A stretch of 64,000 bases of DNA from Rhizobium sp. SSA_523 (GCF_030435705.1 NZ_CP129382.1:2451501-2515500), one strand, 5' to 3'; shown: positions 1 through 10,852, counted from the first letter of the stretch. The notes: a model not told the origin generated them from the sequence alone. Translations and numbers: made by a program.

Positions 1-299
1 CGCTCTCCGTCCTGACCTTGCTCAAAAGGGATTCGGAAAGGGCACAAGGGTAAACTTCCAGAATGGAAAAGCTGCAGCTTCCATTGCATAGCGGCCCAGG
101 CGCGGGTGGAATGGCGGTGGAGAAAGGCAGAGCAATGCCGCGACGATGCGCCGGGTTTCGGCCAGTGGCGTTTCGAGGAGACCGCCCCGGACAGGCAAAG
201 CTATAACGGGCGAGACGCGCGAAGGCTCGGACGCTCACAAGAGCGATGCAGGAGTGGAGGACGCAGCAAGGCCGGGATGCACATAGGCTCAGATGCGGA
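1..299. other. Non-coding or unassigned flank downstream of atpC
   Basis: I see no convincing gene here. Open frames through this stretch continue antisense into atpC and look like high-GC shadows. The only structure is a 24-base imperfect palindrome at 62-85, described separately. A gene lying mostly outside the window could end in the first 60 bases, but nothing in the short frames is recognisable. Confidence 0.4.
62..85. repeat. Imperfect 24-bp palindrome
   Basis: AATGGAA and TTCCATT arms flank a self-complementary GCTGCAGC core, with two extra A residues on one side. It could be an operator or a hairpin for whatever lies left of the window. Function is unknown. Confidence 0.35.
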
Positions 300-324
300 A
301 AAGCCGGACGCAAGGTCCGGCTTT
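300..324 (-). terminator. Probable terminator of the atpHAGDC operon
   Basis: A perfect 10-bp stem (AAAGCCGGAC with GTCCGGCTTT) closes a 5-base loop, about 100 bases past the atpC stop. Read on the minus strand the stem ends in a short TTTT run; on the plus strand it is followed by a weaker T-rich tract, so it could act in both directions. Confidence 0.6.
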
Positions 325-426
325 GTCTTTGTTCGATGCGCTGGCCGGAGCGGCTACCGAGTTGCGCCTCATGGAGGGTCTCGGTCCGGCGCATTGGCGG
401 CCGCTTGCATCTGCCGTGTCCGGCAA

Positions 427-834
427 TCAGCCCGGCAGGATCGACTTGTTCAGATGCGTGAGCTCGGACAGCATCAGTTCGAGCTGCGTGCGATGTTCGT
501 CGGTCGGCGCGTCGGTAATGTCCTGGCGCAGGGATGCGATCCGCGACTCGAACAGGTCGCGATTGACCTCTTCCTGCGGCACGGCCGATTCGGCGAGCAG
601 CGTGCAGCCCGTCGGCAGGATGTCGGCGAAACCGCCGAAGACGACGTATTTCTTGGTCCCGCCGGCAGCCAGCTTCACCGTCACCATGCCCGGCTTGATC
701 GTCGTCATCGTCGGCGCGTGCTTCGCCATCACGGTCATCTCGCCGAGTGTCGCCGGGATCACGACCTCCGTCACCTTTTCCGAAAGGAGAAGGCGCTCGG
801 GCGAAACCAATTCAAATTGGAAAGAGTCGGCCAT
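427..834 (-). CDS. atpC: F1 ATP synthase subunit epsilon
   Basis: Epsilon subunit of the F1 head, part of the rotating central stalk with gamma and a regulator of ATP hydrolysis. The 135-residue product starts MADSFQFELVSPE and has the usual N-terminal beta-sandwich (roughly residues 1-85, including the conserved GEMTVMAKHAPT stretch), followed by a C-terminal helical part rich in Glu and Arg. The length is normal for alphaproteobacteria. It is the last gene of the minus-strand run atpH-atpA-atpG-atpD-atpC, 69 bases behind atpD, and is followed by a hairpin terminator. As is usual in rhizobia, the membrane F0 genes are not in this cluster. Confidence 0.97.
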   Translation of the reverse strand: MADSFQFELVSPERLLLSEKVTEVVIPATLGEMTVMAKHAPTMTTIKPGMVTVKLAAGGTKKYVVFGGFADILPTGCTLLAESAVPQEEVNRDLFESRIASLRQDITDAPTDEHRTQLELMLSELTHLNKSILPG

Positions 835-903
835 GACGGTCCACTTCTTTGAGCGTTATGCGGAAAGATGGCGCGCCGTTGCGAGGCGCTCCACCGTCTG
901 GGA

Positions 904-2382
<1,479 letters not shown>

Positions 2383-2403
2383 TTACCCTTCTTTTCTGGG
2401 CCT

Positions 2404-3282
2404 TCAGAGCGCTTCCGCGCCCGAAATGATTTCGATGAGTTCCTTCGTGATCTGCGCCTGACGCTGGCGGTTGTAAGACAGCGTCAGTTTGTTGATCATC
2501 TCGCCGGCATTGCGCGTCGCATTGTCCATTGCGGACATCTGCGCGCCGTAGAAGGAAGCGTTGTTTTCGAGAAGCGCGCGGAAGATCTGCACCGCGACAT
2601 TGCGCGGCAGAAGGTCTTCCAGGATCTCCTGTTCGCCCGGCTCGTATTCATAAAGGGCAGCAGCGGAAGATGCCTGCGCATCCTGATCGAACTTTGCCGG
2701 GATGATCTGCTGGGCAGTGGCCACCTGGGCAATGACGGACTGAAAGCGCGCATAAAACAGCGTCGCAACGTCGAACTCACCGGCGTTGAACAGCGCGAGC
2801 ACCTTCTGCGCCACTTCGTTGGCGTTGACGAAGCCGATCTGCTTGACCTCGCGGAACGTCATGTAGTCGACGATGTTCTCGCGGAAGCTGCGGCGCAGGA
2901 TGTCATTGCCCTTGCGGCCGACCGTCAGGATCTTGACCGTCTTGCCTTCCGCCAGAAGCTTCAGCGCATGGTCACGGGCCAGGCGGATGATCGAGGAGTT
3001 GAAACCCCCGGCCAGTCCGCGTTCGCCCGTGGCAACGATCAGAAGATGGGTCTGGGTCTTGCCTGTTCCCTTGAGCAGCAGCGGCGCCTCTGCGTTTTCG
3101 GCATTGGCAGCACTGAGGCTGGCGAGAACACGGTCCATCCGTTCCGCGTAGGGGCGGGCCGCTTCGGCCGCCTCCTGCGCACGGCGCAGCTTCGCCGCGG
3201 CGACCATTTTCATCGCCTTGGTGATCTTCTGCGTCGCCTTGACGGAGGCGATCCGGTTTTTCAGATCCTTAAGTGAAGGCAT
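2404..3282 (-). CDS. atpG: F1 ATP synthase subunit gamma
   Basis: Central-stalk gamma subunit, whose N- and C-terminal helices form the coiled coil that rotates inside the alpha3beta3 ring. The N-terminal helix [19 protein letters not shown] and the [18 protein letters not shown] stretch are characteristic, as is the C-terminal [19 protein letters not shown] helix with the [12 protein letters not shown] block before it. At 292 residues it has the family length. It sits between atpA and atpD with 27-base gaps on both sides, which fits a single transcript. Confidence 0.98.
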   Translation of the reverse strand: MPSLKDLKNRIASVKATQKITKAMKMVAAAKLRRAQEAAEAARPYAERMDRVLASLSAANAENAEAPLLLKGTGKTQTHLLIVATGERGLAGGFNSSIIRLARDHALKLLAEGKTVKILTVGRKGNDILRRSFRENIVDYMTFREVKQIGFVNANEVAQKVLALFNAGEFDVATLFYARFQSVIAQVATAQQIIPAKFDQDAQASSAAALYEYEPGEQEILEDLLPRNVAVQIFRALLENNASFYGAQMSAMDNATRNAGEMINKLTLSYNRQRQAQITKELIEIISGAEAL

Positions 3283-3309
3283 CCGTTATCGGTCCTTGAG
3301 CTTTTCCGT

Positions 3310-4839
3310 TCAGGCGAAGGTCTTGGAGAAGGAATCCAGGGCCGATTTCAGCTTGGCGCGGGTATCATCCGACAGCTGCTTTTCGGTCCGGATCGTATCA
3401 AGGATATCCTTGCCTTCGGTCCGCAGGTAGTTCAGCAGGCCCTGTTCGAACTTGCCGACCTGAGCGACCGGAAGCTTGTCGAGATAGCCGTTGACGCCGG
3501 CGAAGATCACCGAAACCTGCTCTTCCGTCTTCAACGGCGAGAACTGCGGCTGCTTCAGGAGTTCCGTCAGGCGCGCGCCGCGGTTCAAGAGGCGCTGCGT
3601 GGAGGCGTCCAGATCCGAGCCGAACTGAGCGAAGGCCGCCATTTCGCGGTACTGCGCAAGTTCGCCCTTGATCGAGCCGGCCACCTGCTTCATCGCCTTG
3701 ACCTGGGCGGCAGAGCCGACGCGCGAAACCGAGAGACCAACGTTCACGGCCGGGCGGATACCCTGGTAGAACAGGTCGGTTTCGAGGAAGATCTGGCCGT
3801 CGGTGATCGAGATCACGTTGGTCGGAATGAAGGCCGACACGTCGTTGCCCTGGGTTTCGATGATCGGCAGAGCCGTCAGCGAACCCGAGCCACGCTCGTC
3901 GGAGAGCTTGGCAGCGCGCTCGAGGAGACGCGAGTGCAGATAGAAGACGTCGCCCGGATAGGCTTCGCGGCCCGGCGGACGGCGCAGCAGCAGGGACATC
4001 TGGCGATAGGCGACGGCCTGCTTCGACAGGTCGTCATAGGCGATCAGGGCATGCTGGCCGTTGTCGCGGAAATATTCGCCCATCGCGCAGCCGGCGAACG
4101 GCGCCAGATACTGCATGGGTGCCGGGTCGGAGGCGGTTGCTGCAACCACGATCGAATACTGCAGGGCGCCACGCTCTTCGAGAACCTTGACGAACTGGGC
4201 AACGGTCGAACGCTTCTGGCCGATCGCGACATAGACGCAGAACAGCTTGTCGTTTTCCGGACCATTGTCGTGAATGGCCTTCTGGTTGAGGAAGGCATCG
4301 AGAATGATGGCGGTCTTGCCGGTCTGGCGGTCGCCGATGACGAGCTCGCGCTGGCCGCGGCCAACCGGGATGAGCGCGTCGATGGCCTTCAGGCCGGTCG
4401 ACATCGGCTCGTGAACCGACTTGCGCGGAATGATGCCGGGCGCCTTCACGTCGACGCGCGAACGGCGGGTCGCGTTGATCGGGCCCTTGCCGTCGATCGG
4501 ATTGCCGAGTGCGTCGACAACGCGGCCGAGCAGTTCCGGGCCAACCGGCACGTCAACGATGGCGCCGGTCCGCTTGACGGTGTCGCCTTCCTTGATGTCG
4601 CGGTCCGAGCCGAAGATAACCACGCCGACATTGTCGGATTCCAGGTTGAGGGCCATGCCGCGGATGCCGCCCGGGAACTCGACCATTTCACCGGCCTGGA
4701 CATTGTCCAGTCCGTAAACGCGAGCAATACCGTCACCGACGGAAAGAACCTGGCCGACTTCGGAAACCTCAGCCTCCTGGCCGAAATTCTTGATTTGATC
4801 TTTGAGAATTGCGGAAATTTCCGCGGCGCGGATATCCAT
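3310..4839 (-). CDS. atpA: F1 ATP synthase subunit alpha
   Basis: Non-catalytic nucleotide-binding alpha subunit of F1. The 509-residue protein starts [17 protein letters not shown], the N-terminal segment that contacts delta. It has the P-loop GDRQTGKT at 169-176, the [34 protein letters not shown] region and the [13 protein letters not shown] signature. Its start codon shares one base with the atpH stop (TGATG), a typical translational coupling. Confidence 0.98.
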   Translation of the reverse strand: MDIRAAEISAILKDQIKNFGQEAEVSEVGQVLSVGDGIARVYGLDNVQAGEMVEFPGGIRGMALNLESDNVGVVIFGSDRDIKEGDTVKRTGAIVDVPVGPELLGRVVDALGNPIDGKGPINATRRSRVDVKAPGIIPRKSVHEPMSTGLKAIDALIPVGRGQRELVIGDRQTGKTAIILDAFLNQKAIHDNGPENDKLFCVYVAIGQKRSTVAQFVKVLEERGALQYSIVVAATASDPAPMQYLAPFAGCAMGEYFRDNGQHALIAYDDLSKQAVAYRQMSLLLRRPPGREAYPGDVFYLHSRLLERAAKLSDERGSGSLTALPIIETQGNDVSAFIPTNVISITDGQIFLETDLFYQGIRPAVNVGLSVSRVGSAAQVKAMKQVAGSIKGELAQYREMAAFAQFGSDLDASTQRLLNRGARLTELLKQPQFSPLKTEEQVSVIFAGVNGYLDKLPVAQVGKFEQGLLNYLRTEGKDILDTIRTEKQLSDDTRAKLKSALDSFSKTFA

Positions 4840-5405
4840 CAGCCAACCTCTTTCAGTGCAAGCTTAAGGGTGGAAAGTTTGGTGCGAAGGGACGTGTCGA
4901 TCTGGCGGGAACCGACCTTGACGATCAGTCCACCGAGAATCGAAGGATCGACAGTCACGTCGATGGCGACGTCCTTGCCGGTCACGCCCTTCAGCGCCGA
5001 CTTCAGTTCATCTTCCTGCGCTTGCGACAGCGCATGGGCCGAGACAACCTCGGCAGTCACTTCACCGCGATGACGGGCAGCGATCTCACGAAAGGCGCGG
5101 ATCATGCCCGGCAAGGCGAACAGACGACGGTTGGACGCGACGACCTTCACGAAGTTGCCGACATAGCCGGAAATCCCGGCCCGTTCGGCCAGCACCGACA
5201 CGGCGCGCGCCTGGTCATCTGCGGAAAAGACAGGGCTGGCGATCAGCCGCTTCAGATCGTCACTCTCATCGATCATGGCCTGGAAACGATCAAGATCGGC
5301 ACGCACCTGATCAACGGCATTTGCCTCGAGCGCCAGCTCAAATAGCGATTGAGCGTAACGTTCGGCTACTCCCGATGTCTGCTGGGATGTGTCTGCCACG
5401 GGCAC
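4839..5405 (-). CDS. atpH: F1 ATP synthase subunit delta
   Basis: Delta subunit (the mitochondrial OSCP equivalent), which links F1 to the peripheral stalk. The product has the helical N-terminal domain ([19 protein letters not shown]) and the conserved C-terminal [29 protein letters not shown] block. I chose the GTG at 5405 because an AGGGA Shine-Dalgarno-like sequence precedes it and rhizobial relatives begin around MPVADTSQ. An earlier in-frame GTG at 5423 and a later one at 5399 are possible. It is the first gene of the atp operon. Confidence 0.93.
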   Translation of the reverse strand: MPVADTSQQTSGVAERYAQSLFELALEANAVDQVRADLDRFQAMIDESDDLKRLIASPVFSADDQARAVSVLAERAGISGYVGNFVKVVASNRRLFALPGMIRAFREIAARHRGEVTAEVVSAHALSQAQEDELKSALKGVTGKDVAIDVTVDPSILGGLIVKVGSRQIDTSLRTKLSTLKLALKEVG

Positions 5406-5528
5406 AATTTCCCTGATTTTCACTCAAGCAGCCGACCAACTCCCCCGAGTCAGGCAAACGCTTGAATTTGCTTCTATTTCTCAATTCGGGGAGAGGCGGG
5501 CCTCAACCTGTTTCCGAAATTCGCGGTT

Positions 5529-5557
5529 CGTCTAGCATAGGACGTGGGGACTCGCAA
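5529..5557 (-). promoter_or_regulatory. Candidate promoter of the atpHAGDC operon
   Basis: On the minus strand TTGCGA and TAGACG are spaced by exactly 17 bases, resembling alphaproteobacterial sigma-70-type promoters (TTG-rich -35 element, CTAGAC-like -10 region). It would give a leader of about 115 bases before atpH. No transcription data are available, so this is inference from pattern and position. Confidence 0.4.
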
Positions 5558-5661
5558 CACGCGTAACCCCGGAAACAGCCTTAACGGCAAAGGGTTTAAA
5601 CGATTTTGTGTCATTCCTGGGTCGAATTCGTCGAAACCGGTCTTTTAGGCCATTGGCCCTG

Positions 5662-6045
5662 TCAGAAATAACCAAACACGTAACCGAGCGGCAGAAGCGC
5701 TATTGCAACCTGTAAGAGCATAATTACGCCATTCCTGATCGTTGCGCCGCGATTGGCAACCATGGCGATCAGCCGACCGGCAGATCCGAAGAGCATGGCA
5801 GCGCCGAGCGCGAGGTAAGTCCAGTCCTGGGCCAGGAAGAGCGCGGTCAGCGCGAGGCCGAGCTGAATGCCGCCGGACGAGCGCACGGCGGCATAGCCAT
5901 CGGCCGTCACATCGCCGATGCTGAAGCCGCCGATCTTGAGCGCAGATGCCGGCATCACGAACATCAGCAGTCCGATCAGAGCCGTGGCCGCCGCACCGCA
6001 AAAGGCCAGTTGCTCGGGAAATTCGGTGGGAAAGTAGAAATCCAT
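5662..6045 (-). CDS. Small four-helix membrane protein, DUF4345-like
   Basis: A 127-residue membrane protein of unknown function. Hydrophobic segments lie at about residues 12-34, 52-72, 76-96 and 102-124 (LAFCGAAATALIGLLMFVMP, GGIQLGLALTALFLA, WTYLALGAAMLFGSAG, NGVIMLLQVAIALLPLG). The G-R pattern in the third helix region (FGSAGRLIAMV) and the size resemble the DUF4345 family, but I make that match from memory only. I chose the start MDFYFPTEF because the open frame upstream overlaps the priA coding end and is Cys- and Arg-rich noise. It lies between priA and the atp operon on the same strand, 55 bases behind priA. Confidence 0.7.
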   Translation of the reverse strand: MDFYFPTEFPEQLAFCGAAATALIGLLMFVMPASALKIGGFSIGDVTADGYAAVRSSGGIQLGLALTALFLAQDWTYLALGAAMLFGSAGRLIAMVANRGATIRNGVIMLLQVAIALLPLGYVFGYF

Positions 6046-6100
6046 GTCGTCCTGTTCTCGATCACTGTCTGCGCGAGCCTTAGCAAGCGGCCGCTGATTC

Positions 6101-8317
6101 TCATAGAAAGCTCTGCGGATCGACATCCAGCTGCACATGCACGGTGCCGCGCACTTTTGGACCCTTCGACAGGATCGTGCGCAGATAGGTCTGCATGTCG
6201 CTGTTGCGTCGGCCATGCACCAGGAGCCGGAAACGGTGGCGCCCGCGCACCACGGCCAGCGGCGCCTCGGCCGGCCCCAGAACCGTGATGCCGGTTACCC
6301 TCGGGGCGGCAGCGCGCAGGCCGCGGGCATGCGCTTCGGCATCGGCGCGGCTCTCGGCGGAGACGATGAGCGAGGCCAGACGGCCGAAGGGCGGCAGCAG
6401 GGCCTTTTCCCGCTCGGTGATTTCCCGATCGTAAAAGGCACCCGCATCGCCGGAGACGATCGCCTGCATCACCGGATGCTGGGGCTGATAGGTCTGCAGG
6501 AGGCCGTGGCTCTTCAGGCCGGTTCGCCCGGCACGCCCGGTGACCTGGCTCAAAAGCTGGAACGTCCGCTCGGCAGCGCGCGGATCGCCATTGGCAAGGC
6601 CGAGATCGGCATCCACTATGCCCACCAGCGTCATCAGCGGGAAATTATGCCCCTTGGCGACGAGCTGCGTGCCGATGACGATATCGGCCTCGCCCTTGGC
6701 AATCGCCTCGAGTTCAAGCCGCATGCGCTTCACGCCGCCGAGAAGATCCGACGACATGACGATGGTGCGCGCCTGTGGAAAATGCGCCTCCACCTCTTCG
6801 GCGATCCGCTCCACCCCCGGCCCGCAGGCCACCAGATGGTCCAGCGTACCGCATTCGGGACAGGCTTCCGGGATCGCCTCGTGATAGCCGCATTGATGGC
6901 ACTGCATCTGCTGCCGGAAACGATGCTCCACAAGCCAGCTCGAGCATTGCGGGCACTGGAAGCGATGGCCGCAGACCCGGCAGAGCGTCAGCGGCGCATA
7001 GCCGCGGCGGTTGAGAAAGAGCAGCGCCTGCTCCTTCCGCTCGATCGTCGCTTTCACGGCCCGCAAAAGCACCGGCGAGAGAAAGCCGCCGCGTTGGGGC
7101 GGATGCCGCCGCATATCGATCAGGTGCAGGTCCGGAAGCGCTGCCTCTCCGAAGCGGGTCGGCAGGTGGACGAGATGGTAGCGGCCGCTCAGGCCATTCA
7201 CCTGGCTTTCCACCGACGGCGTTGCCGAGACAAGCACGATGGGAAAGCCGCCGATGCGCGCCCGGACCACTGCCATATCGCGGGCATTGTAGAACACCCG
7301 GTCTTCCTGCTTGTAGGCCGGGTCATGCTCCTCGTCGACGATGACAAGCCCGAGCTCCTCAAACGGCAGGAACAGCGCCGAACGGGCGCCGGCCACGACG
7401 CGCACCTCCCCCGTGACCACGCCGCGCCAGACCTTTTCGCGCATGCGCGGCGCAACGTCGGAATGCCATTCGGCAGGTTTTGCACCGAAACGGTCCTGAA
7501 ACCGCTCCAGGAAACTCGCTGTCAGGGCAATCTCCGGCAGCAGGATCAGGACCTGCTTGCCGCGACGCAGCGCCTCGGCGATCGCCTCGAAATAGACCTC
7601 GGTCTTGCCGGATCCGGTCACGCCGTCGATGAGCGAGGCGGAAAAGCCGCCCTGCTGCATGGTCTCGACAATTTCGGAGGCCGCCTGCTTCTGCGGTCCT
7701 TCGATACGCGGCGCCGTGTAATCGGGATCGGGCATGGCAACCACCGGCGCCGGCGGCAGAAACACCGTCTCAAACAGTCCCTGCTTCACCAGCCCGTCCA
7801 CCACGCTCAGCGAGACGCCTGCGGCATGGGCAAGGCCGCTGCGGGTCATCGGCAGATCCTCGCGCAGGTGCTCGAGCACGCGCATGCGCGCCGGCGTGAC
7901 CCGGTCGGGCTCGCCGCCGAGATAGCGCAGCGCCTCGATCATCGGCTCCGGTTCGAGAGCCGCCGGAACCCGCACCGCCATGCGGGCCACAAGCCCGGGA
8001 GGCGACAGAGTGTAGGAGGCCACCCAATCGACAAAGTCGCGCATTTCCTGCGTCAAAGGCGGGCAATCGAAGACCTGGGTGATCGGCCGCAGCTTCTTGG
8101 GGTCCAGGCCATCCTCCCGGCTGCCGTGCCAGACGACGCCCACCACCTGGCGCGGACCGAGCGGGACCTGCACAATGGAACCCGGCTCCACCGCCATTCC
8201 GACCGGAACCGCATAACTGTAGGGCTCCGGCACCGGCAGGGGCACCAGAACGGGCACGACACGGTGCGGCGGCGTATCGAACACCGCGCCAAACAGGTCG
8301 GACGAATCTTTATCCAT
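6101..8317 (-). CDS. priA: Primosomal protein N', replication restart helicase
   Basis: Superfamily 2 3'-5' DNA helicase that recognises stalled forks and reloads the replisome. In 738 residues there is the N-terminal 3'BD domain (VLVPLPVPEPYSYAVP), the P-loop DGVTGSGKTEVYFEA near 231-245, the Walker B LVIVDEEHDPAYKQ, the cysteine cluster CRVCGHRFQCPQC...CHQCGYH...CPECG that binds two zinc ions, and the helicase C-terminal motifs IGTQLVAKGHNFP and QVTGRAGR. I chose the ATG at 8317 (MDKDSSDLFG), since the frame upstream runs into the palindromic intergenic element. The pairing priA/atpH is common in rhizobia. Confidence 0.96.
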   Translation of the reverse strand: MDKDSSDLFGAVFDTPPHRVVPVLVPLPVPEPYSYAVPVGMAVEPGSIVQVPLGPRQVVGVVWHGSREDGLDPKKLRPITQVFDCPPLTQEMRDFVDWVASYTLSPPGLVARMAVRVPAALEPEPMIEALRYLGGEPDRVTPARMRVLEHLREDLPMTRSGLAHAAGVSLSVVDGLVKQGLFETVFLPPAPVVAMPDPDYTAPRIEGPQKQAASEIVETMQQGGFSASLIDGVTGSGKTEVYFEAIAEALRRGKQVLILLPEIALTASFLERFQDRFGAKPAEWHSDVAPRMREKVWRGVVTGEVRVVAGARSALFLPFEELGLVIVDEEHDPAYKQEDRVFYNARDMAVVRARIGGFPIVLVSATPSVESQVNGLSGRYHLVHLPTRFGEAALPDLHLIDMRRHPPQRGGFLSPVLLRAVKATIERKEQALLFLNRRGYAPLTLCRVCGHRFQCPQCSSWLVEHRFRQQMQCHQCGYHEAIPEACPECGTLDHLVACGPGVERIAEEVEAHFPQARTIVMSSDLLGGVKRMRLELEAIAKGEADIVIGTQLVAKGHNFPLMTLVGIVDADLGLANGDPRAAERTFQLLSQVTGRAGRTGLKSHGLLQTYQPQHPVMQAIVSGDAGAFYDREITEREKALLPPFGRLASLIVSAESRADAEAHARGLRAAAPRVTGITVLGPAEAPLAVVRGRHRFRLLVHGRRNSDMQTYLRTILSKGPKVRGTVHVQLDVDPQSFL

Positions 8318-8659
8318 GGGGCGGGACAATGCCCCGATGCGGAACAAAAGGGAACCCTTGCGGCGCGCCGTCGCAGGCCCGCCATAAGCGTCTAGGGTCT
8401 GCTGACATTCAGGGTTTGGAACGTGGTTTGCGAGACAATAGCCCAGTTTCAGAAGCGAAGCCGCAGGAAGGGTCAACCCCTTTCAAGGCTTCGCGACGCC
8501 GAAATGGGCTATTTTCTGAGAAATCCTGCGGACGCGTCGGATTTGCCCGCTGAATGCGCTGGAAATGCTCGTGATACATTTGAGTATCCCTTGCGCTTTT
8601 CGCCTGTTCAGCAACCAAGTCCGAAACGCGCCCGTCCGAAACCTGATTGTCAAAAGACC
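8318..8659. other. 342-base intergenic region between priA and the AAA ATPase gene
   Basis: No supported gene. It must hold the priA promoter and the 3' region of the ATPase gene. Its outstanding feature is the long imperfect palindrome at 8437-8513. The short open frames across it are by-products of that element. Confidence 0.6.
8437..8513. repeat. Long imperfect palindromic intergenic element
   Basis: The element folds on itself over 77 bases. AATAGCCCA (8437-8445) pairs with TGGGCTATT (8505-8513), TTTC (8447-8450) with GAAA (8501-8504), GCGAAGCC (8455-8462) with GGCTTCGC (8487-8494), and AAGGG (8468-8472) with CCCTT (8478-8482). Bulges occur between the arms. Rhizobial genomes carry families of dispersed palindromic intergenic repeats (RIME-type), and this looks like one. 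I see no second copy in the window, so its repeat status is inferred. Confidence 0.65.
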
Positions 8660-9799
8660 CTAGTCGAGGTCATCCTCATCAACCATGCCGGTCAGCCGCA
8701 TGCCCTCGATCCAGGTGGCGCCGTCCTTGCGGATGACGCGCTTGGGACGCATGCCGCATCGCTCGCCGACTTCTGTCGCCAAGGGTTTCGAATGGGTGAC
8801 GATCCATACCTGGCTGTATTGCGACGCTTTGGCCACCATATCGGCAAGCGCCGGCAGCATGTCGGGATGCAGGCTTGCCTCCGGTTCGTTCAACGCGATC
8901 AGAGGCGGATGGCGATACGACATCAACGCCGCGGCAAGCGCGAGAAAGCGGATCTGGCCGTCCGAGAGTTCGCGCGGCTTGAAGACCCTCTGGGGAAAAT
9001 CCGGGACGGTCAGACCGAAATCCGCATAGTCGCCGGGCTCCGGCACGGTCAGCTTTGCGCCACCCAGCGCGGACGCAATCGCCCGGTCGAGCTCCACCGT
9101 ATCGCCACGGATATGGACAAGCGTGGCAAACACCGCCGCCATGTTCGCTCCGTCCTCGTCGAGCAGCGGCGAGGTCACGGCCAGGCAGGGATGGCGCAGC
9201 GGCGAGTCACGGTCCGTCCTGAAACCGTGAAAGAACCGCCAATGATCGACCAGCCGGCGAAAGGCGCCGATTTCGGGATAATGGCCGGCATCGCCAAGCA
9301 GCGCGATCGCCGTTTCCGAGGTCATTGCCTGTTCGGGATAGTCTTCCATGCGGCCCTGCATGCCGCGCACCATGATGCCCGGACCCTCGCGCTTCATCAT
9401 CGTCACCGGGCGTGAGCCGGTTTCGACGGACAGTGTTTCTGCCTTCACCTGCGGTTCGAACATGAAGCCCGCCGCATCGACGGGCCGGCGCAGGCCCGCC
9501 TCCACCCTGTATCGGAAGGTAACGGCCCGCTCCTCGTCCAGAACCTCGATCTCGAGCCTGATGCGGACGTTCTTCTCGTTTCGCCGAGGGCCGGTCCACA
9601 GGGCCGAGGCCATGCCGCCTTCCGCCGCAATCTCGTGCGCCAGCGTGCCGCGCACCGCCGCCTGCACCAGTTGAAGGGCACGGTAGAGATTGGATTTGCC
9701 GACACCATTCGCGCCGATGAACAGGTTGACGCCGCCCAGATCCATGCGGATCGACCGGAGCGAGCGATAGTTTTCGGCAAACATTGAGCGAAGCAGCAT
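8660..9799 (-). CDS. Stand-alone AAA-family ATPase (RecF/SMC-like fold)
   Basis: Predicted ATPase of 379 residues with ABC/SMC-type head motifs in one chain. The P-loop is GANGVGKSN near residues 29-37 (preceded by FAENYRSLRSIRMDLGGVNLFI), the signature-like segment is ELSDGQIRFLALAAAL, and the Walker B is PLIALNEPEASLHPDML, where Asn replaces the usual Asp. The last feature is common in this uncharacterised COG4637-like group. There is no coiled coil long enough for an SMC, and no TOPRIM nuclease domain at the end, unlike OLD proteins. Its cellular role is unknown; DNA repair or a defence-related job can only be guessed. No nuclease partner is adjacent: the next gene is a lipid acyltransferase. 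Confidence 0.8.
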   Translation of the reverse strand: MLLRSMFAENYRSLRSIRMDLGGVNLFIGANGVGKSNLYRALQLVQAAVRGTLAHEIAAEGGMASALWTGPRRNEKNVRIRLEIEVLDEERAVTFRYRVEAGLRRPVDAAGFMFEPQVKAETLSVETGSRPVTMMKREGPGIMVRGMQGRMEDYPEQAMTSETAIALLGDAGHYPEIGAFRRLVDHWRFFHGFRTDRDSPLRHPCLAVTSPLLDEDGANMAAVFATLVHIRGDTVELDRAIASALGGAKLTVPEPGDYADFGLTVPDFPQRVFKPRELSDGQIRFLALAAALMSYRHPPLIALNEPEASLHPDMLPALADMVAKASQYSQVWIVTHSKPLATEVGERCGMRPKRVIRKDGATWIEGMRLTGMVDEDDLD

Positions 9800-9925
9800 G
9801 GCTGATCTCTATGAGGAGCCGCAAAGACCGCCATTGGCGGCCGAAGACGAGCGGCCGGAGACGAAACGTGCCTGTCGCCAGCGTGATGCGCCGGCTGCGA
9901 CCAATCCTAAGCCTGCGACCGGTCG

Positions 9926-10852
9926 TCAGGCTGCGACCGAGGTATCGCGAAGAACCGGCGCAAACTTGGCTTCCGGATCGTCGGCCAGTTCGAACACCGT
10001 ATGCCGCTCCAGCGCCTTGGTAACAAGTGCCGGATCGCCATCCAGATCTTCCGGCGGTATCATCTGGCCGATGGTGAAATCGAAGAGATCGCCCTTCTTG
10101 TTCAGAAGCTCGTAGAAGACCGTCATGTCGCGCAATTCGGTCGACCATTTGGCGAACCAGTAGAACAGGCCGGAATTGCGGGCCTTCATGTGCATAGGCA
10201 GGATCGGCAGATTGTATTTGCGCGACAGGCCGACAGCAGACGTCTTCCAGGGCCGTTCGTTCAGCCGACCATCCGCCCAGTAGGCAATGCGGCCGGAGGG
10301 AAACAGCACCGTGACCTTGCCTGTCTCGACGGCATGATTGGTCAGCCGCAGGGTCTCGCGGGCCTTGTCCTTGCTCTTGTAATCCTCGCGCCATTCCACC
10401 GGGATGATCATCTCCGAAAAGCGCGGATTGACCCTGACTGCGTCGCGATTGGCAAAGATCATCATATCGGGTCGGCGATGTTTCAGGAGATCGAAGACCG
10501 CAACACCGTCCGCAATGCCCGTCGGATGATTGCTGACAAGGATGAAGCCACCGCTGGCCGGGATGCGCTCGGCATTGCGGACCCGGATATCGAGGGTCAG
10601 CAGGTCGCTGAGATAGGCGAAGGAGTCAAAGCCGGAGAGCCCGGAAACGGCATCGGTGAACCGGATCGCGCTGCTATAGCGCAAGAGCGAATACAGAAAG
10701 GGTCGAACGACCGGCCACATCGGGTGACGGACGATGCGGGTGCCGCGCTCGGCAATCAGCGTATCCACGATATGACCGGGATTTCCTTGCGAAATCAGGG
10801 CGATGGATTGGGCCAAATGACCGAAGGACGACGTCTCTTCACGGCGTTGCAT
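9926..10852 (-). CDS. Lysophospholipid/glycerol acyltransferase family protein
   Basis: Probable membrane-associated acyltransferase of the PlsC/LPLAT superfamily, which transfers acyl groups to lysophospholipids or related lipids. In 308 residues the acyltransferase block starts near residue 95: FILVSNHPTGIADG (motif I, with a HX5D spacing instead of the classical HX4D), RFSEMIIPVEW, VTVLFPSGRIAYW (the FPEG-like motif III, here FPSG) and LPILPMHMKARNSG. The HX5D variant with NHPTGIADG belongs to a subgroup distinct from standard PlsC. The start is supported by GGGAG five bases before the ATG. Substrate not determinable; an ornithine-lipid or phosphatidic-acid role is possible but unproven. 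Confidence 0.82.
   Translation of the reverse strand: MQRREETSSFGHLAQSIALISQGNPGHIVDTLIAERGTRIVRHPMWPVVRPFLYSLLRYSSAIRFTDAVSGLSGFDSFAYLSDLLTLDIRVRNAERIPASGGFILVSNHPTGIADGVAVFDLLKHRRPDMMIFANRDAVRVNPRFSEMIIPVEWREDYKSKDKARETLRLTNHAVETGKVTVLFPSGRIAYWADGRLNERPWKTSAVGLSRKYNLPILPMHMKARNSGLFYWFAKWSTELRDMTVFYELLNKKGDLFDFTIGQMIPPEDLDGDPALVTKALERHTVFELADDPEAKFAPVLRDTSVAA

Noticed and set aside
6137..8395. Long plus-strand open frame opposite priA
   Set aside because: It is rich in His, Arg and Gln and mirrors the priA codons; PriA motifs on the other strand are unambiguous.
8409..8618. Small minus-strand open frame upstream of priA
   Set aside because: It runs straight through the palindromic element, so its residues reflect the inverted repeat rather than a protein. 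It has no clear ribosome site.
9798..10115. Plus-strand open frame starting MADLYEEPQRPP, with its ATG overlapping the ATPase start codon
   Set aside because: The first 25 codons look protein-like, but the rest is antisense to the acyltransferase gene and shows no domain. It could be a remnant, though nothing supports that.
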